A DNA stretch of 64,000 bases from Enchytraeus crypticus. Its lineage: Eukaryota; Annelida; Clitellata; Enchytraeida; Enchytraeidae. Of this stretch, positions 27,755-39,110 are shown piece by piece. A model generated the notes under the pieces. It saw nothing but the letters and a program-made list of their open reading frames with translations, was not told where the DNA came from and did not search any database. The stretch lies in contig CAJHZI010000537.1 in NCBI GenBank assembly GCA_905160935.1, positions 909,501 to 973,500 of the forward strand. Reading direction: 5' to 3'. The position numbers and the translations under genes were made by a program. Position 1 is the first letter of the stretch, and every line of letters begins with the position of its first letter.

Positions 27755-27995
27755 AGAATGTCTCAATAGCGTAGGGGTAATGTCATGAAGTTTTAAATGA
27801 CAGATCCTAAGGTGAATTTAACCCTAGTGGGTTCGAATCCTAGCCGCGCAGAACTGAGAGTAAAATCTCGGACATTCACTGGACTGGATCCACGGAAAAT
27901 GGTCAAAATTGCCTAACGGATTAAACATATGTGGTATTGAAAGTGATAGATATCAACACAGTTGATCAATTCACTATAATGCGTGTTTAATTTAC
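27755..27995 (+). mobile_element. tRNA-derived SINE, family B, copy 3
   Basis: Third same-strand copy within 1 kb; B box gtgggttcgaatcctagcc. The clustering suggests segmental duplication or a preferred target. Confidence 0.85.
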
Positions 27996-28044
27996 TTATA
28001 TTAGATTATTTTAGTATATAATGCGCTTATTATGCTGTATCTGG

Positions 28045-28172
28045 AGGTAGGAGCCAGTGGTGATGTCGGTAAGACACGCAACCGCAGATCAGTATGTGCC
28101 GGGTTTAAATTCTGGTCTCGCCCGTCACTGACATCGCTTTTTAGTGAGGAAATTGACGTTAAGATTATCTAT
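28045..28172 (+). mobile_element. tRNA-derived SINE, family A
   Basis: ggagccagtggtgatgtcgg, cgcagatcagtatgtgccgg, gtttaaattctggtctcgcc, cgtcactgacatcgcttttt, agtgaggaaattgacgttaa. Confidence 0.85.
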
Positions 28173-29300
28173 ATACCAGCTTATTATTAACGTCTACCTG
28201 TCGCTAATGTATACATTGTAATTTGTGACACGACCGTTGAGCGATCATGCAGCTATTATGCAGATTTGTCTGTCCGTATGAAATGCTTCAAATTCCTCTG
28301 TACTCAGCGTGCCAGCTAGTATTAATTATCGTTCTGTTTTTATTGTTGCTTTATTTGACTACTTTTATTATAAGGTTCTTTGGTAGAATTAAATAGAATT
28401 AAAATACGTGGCATATTAATTGAAGTACCTGGCGCCATTAGCATCCCTTTATGATGTACAAACGGACATTGAAGCTTATTTTATTAATATTATTACTATA
28501 CTACTATTATTATTATTACTACTACTACTATTACTCTCAGTATTATTACTGTTACTATTATTATAAAATAAAGATATTAGTCGGTGTTGTTGTTATTTTT
28601 TCATAACGCCATTATTAATCAATTTTATTTTAATAATTGCTGCTACTATTAAAGCAATAACATGATTTTTTTTGTTGCAGAAGGAAACAAAATTATAACA
28701 AATTTGGAATAGATATCAAACATATAAACCATTAGGAATAGATATCAAATCATTATTTATTCATCGAATATCCAAAAAGTAAGCTTGAAACTTTAGACTT
28801 TTTCTTATAAAGTCGATTATTTGTGAAAGATGTAGCTGAGTGGAGTAATAAGATCAAAGAGAAATAGGGGAGAAATAATTTACATGTCATTTACTATTAG
28901 AGCTAAGCTGTTATGAAGTGAGGGTATTAATCCAATGGGTTTATGCTATTACTGTAGAATTCTAAGTAAAATCCATCAGTAAACTACTTAAAAACTGATC
29001 AGTGGATTAACTCAGTGTAATTAACTAAGTAATAACTCGTTATCTTCTGAAGCAGAAAGAATTCAAAGAATCTCAGAATCGTAATCGGTTGAATTAACCC
29101 AGTTAAAGGATAAGAACCAATGTCGTATGGATTAACTAATCCATTCTAAACGCCATTTACATCTATATAGTTTTATATAGTTAATTATTTTAATGAAATC
29201 AATTATTCAAATCTAGTGATCGAGCACCCATTGGCAAGGACTTGATGGTTGAAGAATCTTAACAACAAGCTCAGCAGCTCGTCAGATTTCTGGACAAGGA
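28173..29300. other. Upstream region of the DLGAP gene
   Basis: AT-rich unique sequence with ATT microsatellite near 28480-28560. A 5' UTR is expected here, but no promoter motif stands out. Confidence 0.4.
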
Positions 29301-29637
29301 ATGGACAGGGGTAGGAGTAGATACAGTCCTGAGAGGGGGGTCAGAAAACCCGGGGAGAGGGGGAGGCATGATCACATGGACGGGATGAGAAATGTTAAGA
29401 ATCTGGGTCGGTGTAACCCAGTTAGAGAGGCGGGGGTCAAGAGGTCAGGAGGCGGAAGTAGATTTGATCACATTGAGGACGTGGGGGTGGTGTTAATGAA
29501 GTCCGGACCTGATCCTGTATGTGAGGTGGAAGAGGTCCCGGATATCATCGGCGTATCCGGTCTAGTCCAGGCTATGATCCGCCGCTTCTCTAAAGATCCC
29601 GTCGTCCATGATGCACCGAGCACCTTTCATCGTGCCG
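29301..29637 (+). CDS. DLGAP: DLGAP exon 1 (putative start)
   Basis: The ATG opens a frame rich in R, G and D ([18 protein letters not shown]...) ending STFHRA at donor ccg|gtttgt. Phase 1 matches the phase-1 entry of exon 2, giving [15 protein letters not shown] content is higher than in its flanks. No family motif lies in it, so upstream exons or another start are possible. Confidence 0.65.
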
Positions 29638-32600
29638 GTTTGTACTGTATTAAAGATGCTTTCTGAGTTTAACAGTCAATCAATCAATAAGAATTTAACG
29701 CTAGTTTCGTCGCCTCTACATGATGTTAGCAACGTCTCAGGAATGTGTAGAATACGAGTGATCTTTACTCCGGAACCATCAGCAACGAGAAAGCTAAAAC
29801 TGAATAATTGTTTGATTAGCTATTAGTTGAAAGGTGCTTGAGTGTCGCCGAGTTATTCCTGTTTGTCTTGTGTTATGTTATGTTATGCTATATTATGTTA
29901 TGTTATGCTATGTTATGCTATATATAAATGTTATGTTATGCTATGTTATGTTATGTAATGCTATGTTATGTTATGCTATGTTATGTTATGCTATGTTATG
30001 TTATGCTATGCTATGCTATATATAAATGTTATGTTATGCTATGTTATGCTATGTTATGCTATATATAAATGTTATGTTATGCTATGCTATATATAAATGT
30101 TATGTTATGCTATGTTATGTTATGCTATGCTATATATAAATGTTATGTTATGCTATGTTATGTTATGCTATGCTATGCTATGCTATATTATGTTATGTTA
30201 TGCTATGTTATGTTATGTAATGCTATGTTATGTTATGTTAGGATATGCTATGCTATATTATGTAATGTTATGTTATGTTATGTTATGCTATGTTATGTTA
30301 TGCTATGTCTGTTATAAGGCATGTGTGTTTTGGGGACGTCCCTGACAACTGCTTTGGATGAGAAAACGGATGTTAAACCCTCATTATTATTATTATTACG
30401 CTATGCTATATGTTATGTCATGCTATGTTATGCTATGCCATGTTATGCTACATGTTATACTATGTTATATTATGCCATGCTATGATAAAATATTCATGTG
30501 TTATGTTATGCTATGATATGCTATGCTATGTTATGTTATATTATACTATGTTGTGTTATACTATGCTTGTGTTATGACTATTCTGCCCAGATTTATATAT
30601 AGTTATATGTGTATGCAATGTTCTCGAATAATTTAGAGCACTTTTACACGCACTGTTCTAAAAAAATGCGTTAAGAAGACCAGGTAAACACAGCTTTATA
30701 TTTAATAATACACGCACGAGCAGCCGCTTTCATCTCTGGGTTATTTTATTATTAAGTAGTTCATTATTATTCCCAGTTTATGATTATTCGCGTTGTTAGA
30801 TTGACTTTGAATGCGGAAGTCTCTATTAATTTCTGCTGAACGACAAAAGCTCTGACTGAAGCTGAGCGCAGCAAGTGAAAAATAACACTACTTAAGATCT
30901 AATACAGACTGTTTTTATAGGTTATTGACCCATGAGGGTTCTAGGTTGGGAGTGATAGTGGACTATGAATGCGTGTCTTGGACTTGCCATTGTGCAGTAG
31001 AAAGTGAAGAGGAGAGAGAGAGAGAGAGAGAGAGTGAGAGAGAGAGGGTGAGAGAGGTAGAGAGAGAGAGAGAGAGTGAGAGAGAGAGAGGGAGATATGG
31101 AGAGTAAGAGCGAGAGAGAGGGAGAGAGAGAGGGAGAGAGAGAGCGAGAGAGAGAGAGGGAGAGAGGAGATAGCATTTAACGTTGGAAATGTAATAAACA
31201 TAATAAACGTGTAATATGTGTGTGTTTATTACATGTGTGTAATAAACCTTAAGTGATCTAGTTAGATTTTTGGTGAATACGGGCTGGTGGGTCCTGTAGG
31301 TTAAGAATGCATTGACTGCCTGTCTACATCGATTTAAATCTTTATATCTGCTTTGTAGCCGTACAAAGCCTTGAATCTACATGTATGTTTAGAAGTCATT
31401 ATTTACAAGTAGGCACCGTAATGAAATGAAAACACCGCAGTGCCTGTAGTGTAAGCATGTATAAAGAAGAGCTTTATGGATGGATGGACAGACTATATAC
31501 ATGCGTGTAAATAGTACACTTTATAGAGTGTACTATTTATAGATATGCTTGCAATTCTCAATATTCTCACTTCGTTAGGTAAACGTTCATTTTCTTTCTC
31601 CGCTCCTACTGTTTGGAACTCTCTGCCGCATGATCTTCGCTCATGTTCTACTACTTCCACTTTCCGTTGTAGGTTGAAAACACATCCCTTCCCACCAAAG
31701 ATTTTATTTCAACTTGCCTGACTGTTTTTGATCACCGGACCGGTACCGTTTAGGATCTTTCTCTTCAGCACGTGTTTTCTCAGATCGTTTGGGGAAATCA
31801 ATTTGTTGTGACATGTGATGGGGGACGTCCCTGACATCATCCTTGTATGAGGAAACGGACGTTAAACCTTTATTATTATTCATTCATTCATTCATTGACC
31901 GATTACCCGATTTATAAAATGATTAATTGATTGATCGATCGATTGATTGATCGATTGATCAATTGATGGATTGATCCATTGATCCATTGATTGATTGATT
32001 GACAACAGTTGGTAACGGAGTTGACAGTGCTGACTCGCTGAGTCACCACAGTGAGAACAGCGATGTTGTTGTTGTTGTTGACCCTCAGCTCTCTCGCTAC
32101 AACGACTATACAAACACCGGTTCATCCATGATGCTATCTACTCCCAACAGTGCCGTGCGCTACGCCAAAACCTACTCTCTCTCCTCCCCCCCCTCTCTCT
32201 CTCCCTCGTTTCCATGCCAACCAGGTCCTCGTATGACGTCACCTTGTCAACCGGGAATGACGTCACCGAGGCGCAGTCGATTCACGCAGTCTACTACGTC
32301 ATCGATATCGAGCCAGGATGACGTCACTGGGAGCGATGTGACGTCATCAAATCGTGCCGACGTTGCCAGGCAGGTTGTGACGTCATCAAATCGTGCTGAC
32401 GTTACCAGGCAGGCTGTGACGTCATCAAATCACGCTGACGTTACCAGGCAGGTTGTGATGTCAACGAATGATGCTGTAACGTCGGAAATAGGTGCGCCAG
32501 AGCATCGGTTCAAGGCAAAGATTCCCACTGACCCAGCCCATAGTTCAGTTGATATATCCGCCAGACAGAAATTGTTGTCGAGTATTACGGCTCTACGAGT

Positions 32601-34742
32601 CGATAATGCCAGTGAAACGGTTTTGTTAAATGGTAACGCTGAGAATAAAAGTGATGACGTCAAGTCAGGACTGCGGGTAAACCCCGTTCCGAGGGAAAAC
32701 TCAGTGCTGGGAAATAAGCCAGCGCCCGGGGTAAAACCCATGATGACTGGGAAACCCGTGATGGGAGTGAGAGGAGTAAACTACGGTAAAACTACTTCAG
32801 TGACGAACGCTCGTGTTAATGGCATTAACAACGATGTTAATAAGACTAACAGCAGTAGTATTGGGCATGCCTATGTTAACGGGACAACCTGTGATGTTAG
32901 TAGCGATAACAACCGAGTCTATAACACTAACATCAAGAACGCTAGCAATGCCGGTGTTAACAGAATGGTTAACGACTGCGACAGTAATACCAATTCTGTG
33001 ATACATTCTCGTCTTATGTCGTCAGCGTGGCAGCACATTCCAGATGATGTTGATGGCTCAGCGTGTCTCGGAGTCAGTAGCGGGGTAAGAAACGAACGTG
33101 AAACGGGAAACAACAGCGAAGCTTGTAGATATTCCAATGGCGTTATTAAAATAAACGGACACAGTGTTGCCACGGGTGATAGTAGCAAAATCCTCAGTAA
33201 TGGTAAAAATTGCTCGAGTGGTAACAGCGGAGAGAACAAAAACAACGGTTTTGTAAATGACGTGGGCAACGGTTTTAGCAACACCGGTGCTGAGAACATC
33301 TTGGACAACAGCAACGAATCTGTGAACTACGTTATCAACAACAAAAACGTGGACTTGAGTAAAGATGAATCTGATAACATTAGCAAGGCTTATGATTTCT
33401 GGACCACTGGAGATAAATCAATCAATCAATCACTGCGCATTCAATCGGATAGTTCAATCAGATATGACAGTCAGAAAGTAGATAGTGTTAGGAACAGACT
33501 CAACAACGGTTGTTCATACGAGTCGAACAACACTGATACATGCAATAACAACACACTTAACAACACTGACTCGAACGGTTGTTCGTTCAAGAACTTTTAT
33601 CCAGTCAATCATTCCACTAAATCCGTCGCTTCCAAAGCACTTCCTCTTTCCGGTGTAAATCCTTTCAGTGCTACCAGCTCAGGTAATGAAATTGTTTTCA
33701 ACGGAGCTACCACTGGAGAGGTTTCTCCACATAGTGATGTCTACGCCCCTCGTGTCAGTTTGCCTGGAAGAAAAACAGTCCACATGGTTAACTCTGACAG
33801 CCTGGAAGCTATTACGAGTGGTAACACTGACTCATCGCTTGATGTAAAGCCAGAGAAAATCACCTCAGAACTCCTGCAGAATATCAGCAACAGTCTGACT
33901 GACTACCATTCGTCGTTGACATCGTCAAGTGAAGTCCCTTCGGGCTGTGAGGCAGAGGGGCGAGTGGGAGGACCCGAGTCATCGGCGTCATCGAGTGTCA
34001 AGGTTTGTAGAGTCAATATTGTTTAAATAGTGTCGTCAAGTGTCAAGGTTTGTAGAGTCAATAGTGTAAGAATAGTGTCATCAGGTGTCAAGGTTTGTAG
34101 AGTCAATAGTGTAAGAATAGTGTCATCAGGTGTCAAGGATTGTAGAATCAATAGTGTTAGAATAGTGTCATCAGGTGTCAAGGCTTGTAGAGTCAATAGT
34201 GTAAGAATAGTGTCATCAGGTGTCAAGGTTTGTAGAGTCAGTAGTGTAAGAATAGTGTCATCAGGTGTCAAGGATTGTAGAGTCAGTAGTGTAAGAATAG
34301 TGTCATCAGGTGTCAAGGTTTGTAGAGTCAATAGTGTAAGAATATTTAGCATTGATAGCTATTATATTTAACACCACAGCATCCTCACCGTATCGTACCG
34401 TATCTATCGTATCTAGCTGACCGACTAGCAGTCATACAAACAAATACTACTGAAATGTGACAAAGCAAATGCAATTTGGAAACAAATATGTATTTTTCTT
34501 GTATCTTTTTAACTCAATTCTATTCTAACTCAGGAGGACTAATTACAGAGGTCTTCAGATTTAACTGTTGTCTGTTGAATTTTGCATACTATATTTAACG
34601 ATTTCTAGAATGATTTGATGGATTTAGCGATTGCTTGACTGAGTGTTTGATTGACTTCTCTATCTATCGATTGATTAATCGACTGATTTATTGATCACTT
34701 AATTTAGTGTTAATTTGATGTAACTGATTGATTGATTGCTTG

Positions 34743-34780
<38 letters not shown>

Positions 34781-34910
34781 AGGATGGACAGTATTTTCTC
34801 GAGCAATTGAGACGAGAGACGGAGAGACTGAGAGCTCGCTGTGAGATCAGCGAGAAATACCTCAGTGATCTCTACATCACTGAAGAGGGTGCGCCTATCT
34901 AATAAATCAT

Positions 34911-34952
<42 letters not shown>

Positions 34953-35016
34953 TGTATAATATATATATATTATATATGTATATATATATATATATACATG
35001 TATATATTTATTATAT

Positions 35017-35059
<43 letters not shown>

Positions 35060-35155
35060 ATAATATATTATATATATGTCTAATATGGATAATCTATATA
35101 TATTATATATTATATATATATATATATATTCATGTATATAATATGCGTCTATATA

Positions 35156-35199
<44 letters not shown>

Positions 35200-35202
35200 T
35201 AG

Positions 35203-35234
<32 letters not shown>

Positions 35235-38200
35235 GATATATATATATATATAATATATACAGTGTATATATATATATATATGTATATACGGCGGATATAT
35301 ACCAATGTGTTATCTACTATCGGCATTGTTATTTAATTTAAACCCTTCATCAGTTGTTCTGCACTCTACACTCTGTACTCTAACTGCACGTTAGATCTGA
35401 TAGAATCACGGAGAGCACGATTCTTGTTTATCAGCAAGTGATAATATCCTGATGACACTATAACGTGTGTCTGTAGTTTATAGGAATGACGTAATAATAA
35501 CACTAACAACGTTAGACTGCTATAGTCTCAATGACAACATCGGGACTATTGAGACAAAATCAAGCCGGCGAGCACAAAAGAAGGTCCAAAAACGGTGCAA
35601 ATTTCAAAATCCAGAATTCATCCAAAGTAAAGGGAGTTAAAGAAAAGGTGGTTTAGGCGCAGGTCGGCTCATGGACACTGGATGGAAAAGATGGGTCTTC
35701 AACGTGCTTATGGAACATAGACTCTATTTTACGTACGAGATTTTTCACGGCAGTCATTCACTATTGAAGCGTTGAGGTATTGCGCGGGTATTTAAATCAA
35801 CTACTGGAGTGGGTTCTGTAAACTGTGCAGAGGTCATAAATCTTTATATCTATGCGGCGTCCAGCTAAACATTGCTTTTTATGTGTAACTGTGAACCTAT
35901 ATAATACCTGTCTAACCTCTTTTCTGTCGTTCATTGTGCTTCATTAGGCCTATTTTTGTGTAATGTGAGGCTATTTAATTAGTGTCTAACTCTCTATCGT
36001 GCCGTGCTTTGTGCCACATTGGGCCTATTTATGTGTAATGTGAGGCCTATATAATACGTGTCTAACCTCTCTATCGTGTCCGTGCTTTGTGCCACATTGG
36101 GCCTATTTATGTGTAATGTGAGGCCTATATAATACGTGTCTAACCTCTCTATCGTGTCCGTGCTTTGTGCCACATTGGGCCTATTTATGTGTAATGTGAG
36201 GCCTATATAATACGTGTCTAACCTCTCTATCGTGTCCGTGCTTTGTGCCACATTGGGCCTATTTATGTGTAATGTGAGGCCTATATAATACGTGTCTAAC
36301 CTCTCTATCGTGTCCGTGCTTTGTGCCACATTGGGCCTATTTATGTGTAATGTGAGGCCTATATAATACGTGTCTAACCTCTCTATCGTGTCCGTGCTTT
36401 GTGCCACATTGGGCCTATTTATGTGTAATGTGAGGCCTATATAATACGTGTGTAACATTGTGCCACAGCTCGAGGCAAAGTGAGAGCGGCTGTGGGTAAG
36501 GCTACGCTACTGACGAGTAAAAAGTTCAAACAATTCGAGTCGCTCTGTCGAAAAAACATCGTAAGTAGGTTATTGCAATTCAGTATAGTATGTGTAACAT
36601 TGTGCTACACAATGGTGTGTAGTATGTGTAACATTGTGCTACACAATGGTGTGTAGTATGTGTAACAATGTGCTACACAATTGTGTGTAGTATGTGTAAC
36701 ATTGCAATTCTTTACTGTGTCGCAAAGAATTGTGTAGCAATTCTTTGCTCTGCATTAATTGACATTAAGATTACATTATGCAATAACATTACATTATGCA
36801 ATAACATTACATTATGCAATAACATTACATTATGCAATAACATTACATTATGCAATAACAGTACATTATTAATATTACATTACATTATTACATTATTTAA
36901 AGGTGTCTCTTATAATATTATGAACTGTATTTGGATATGAAGATGCTAGGTTGCTATGTGTTTCTTATATTGCATAGCGTGCTTTAATATTTTATCATGT
37001 GTAGAAATGGTATTGATATATAAATTTTAGTTGATGACAATTGCTACTATAATTATAAAACGATGTGTGTCATACTTTCACTGAAGAGTGATTGCCTATT
37101 CTATACCCTTCTAATCTCGATATCTGCTTCTATTGCACTAGTCTACAGAGTAAACATAATATCTCTTCTCCCTATCAACCACTCTCCTGTGGTGCTTGAT
37201 ATAGTCATGTTGTATGTGTAGAGTAAGATAATCTGAGAGGTAGTGAAATTCCGTACAAGGAGTGTAGAGTGCTAGATGTTGTCATATATGTGTAGAGTGT
37301 GAGGGGAGAGGGGATGTGGAATTCAGCACAAAGAATGAAGAGTGCTCGATGTTGTCATGTAGAGTGCTAGATGTTGTCATGTAGAATGCCTGGTGTTACA
37401 CTGTTTTGATCTCGCTTTCTCGTGTGGTCTCTGTGTACTCAGTCGTCATCGTGTGTTGCTTTGGCGCCTGTTTTTGTAGAGTCTGCGTGAGACGTCCCTG
37501 ACATTGCCTTATGGCGAGGAACCGGACGTTAAATTCTTATTGATTGATTGATTGTCATGTGTGTGTAGAGTGAGAGGGGAGAGGGCGATATAGAGTTCAG
37601 CACAAGGAATGAGGACTTGGAAGGGTTCTGGGACCTCGTGTACATTCAGATAGATGAGGTGGATGGGTTGTTTAATGAACTCGATCAGCTGCATGTGAAT
37701 CAATGGGTCGACCACACCAGTGTAAGTGCAGGCCTAATCCTCTTCTCTACATCATAATAGAACTAAACTGCATAAATAAGTAACTCATCTAAGGAGGCGA
37801 CTAAAGCAGATGCTGTACAGGCTTTGTAAGTCGTAGATAAAGTGAGGGTTTACTGCGGTCTGGTTTACCATAACGTTCGAGGGCTTTGGCTGCTGAGCTA
37901 CTTGTTTCACATTACAGCTCTATCGTGTCACAAAGCTCTATCGTGTCACATTACAGCTCTATCGTGTCACATTACATCTCTATCGTGTCACATTACAGCT
38001 CTATCGTGTCACATTACAGCTCTAGCGTGTCACATTACATCTCTATCGTGTCACATTACATCTCTTTTGTGTCACATTGCAGCTCTATCGTGTCACTTTA
38101 CAACTCTATCGTGTCACATTGCCCGGTCTTTACATCTCTATAATCCACGCTTAATGGCAGAATAATAAATGCTAAGCTCCTCTTATACCATTTGTAAACT

Positions 38201-39040
38201 TGTTTGTACACACTGCCTGATTTGACTGCCTCACAGTTGCGACTGTGTTAATATGAAGTGAAGAACTTCTATTGTTAGCGCACTTGGTTTAGTTGCGCGT
38301 CAATTATCGAAGTTAAGCTGCATTGACCTCGGTTAGTACTTTGTGGGTGACCACCTTGGAAGACCGAGTGTTGGTAAAAGCTTAGGAAGGAAAATATCCC
38401 AGGGTGATGGAAGGTTATTATTAAATCCGCGCCGGCTGCAATTGATGCGCCATCAAAAGGCAACGATTACTAATAACCATGGAGAGGAAGGAGGAAATGG
38501 GTCTTAAACAAGCATCTGTGCTTCCTGACCCAGTGTGCCATTATGTTATGTTATGTTGGTTTTTGGTGATTCACTGATTCACTAGATTTTTTGTAAAAAA
38601 GATTCAATCGAATCTTTAAGTTTTTAAGATGCATCATCTCTAAGTGATTCATCGCACGTGGTAATAGCACTATGGGACTTGTTTTGTGATTGTTGTTTTT
38701 GTTGTTTTTTTCTGGCAGAACCGGGAATCGAACCCCGGACTCGGGGTCTGTAAGGATAGCCACAGTGTTGATCCTGGTAAGAGATTGTCACATGTTGTTA
38801 AATATTTCTCATTGGTTCATGTGGAAAAATATTAATAGAATTAATCATACGGTAAAATGGAGTCCATTTCTTCTACGGTATATTTAATGACTATTGAAAT
38901 ATTTTGAATTTTCTGCGCTATTAGTATATGCTGCGTTTCGTATTTTTATTTAATATTTCTTCTTATTTTTATTATTAAATTTGCTTCATGTAACATGAAA
39001 TGTGCAGGTGATTACGAGGTTATCTTGTGGACTAGGAAGG

Positions 39041-39110
<70 letters not shown>

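Noticed and set aside
29834-30345. M-L-C-Y-A-M-L-C-Y frames
   Set aside because: atgttatgct satellite, no coding support.
35994-36458. Minus-strand repeated frame [16 protein letters not shown]
   Set aside because: Shadow of the ~76-bp intronic repeat.
38692-38775. Functional tRNA gene
   Set aside because: The T-arm is perfect but the D-arm and acceptor pairing are not convincing; treated as a tRNA-like repeat.
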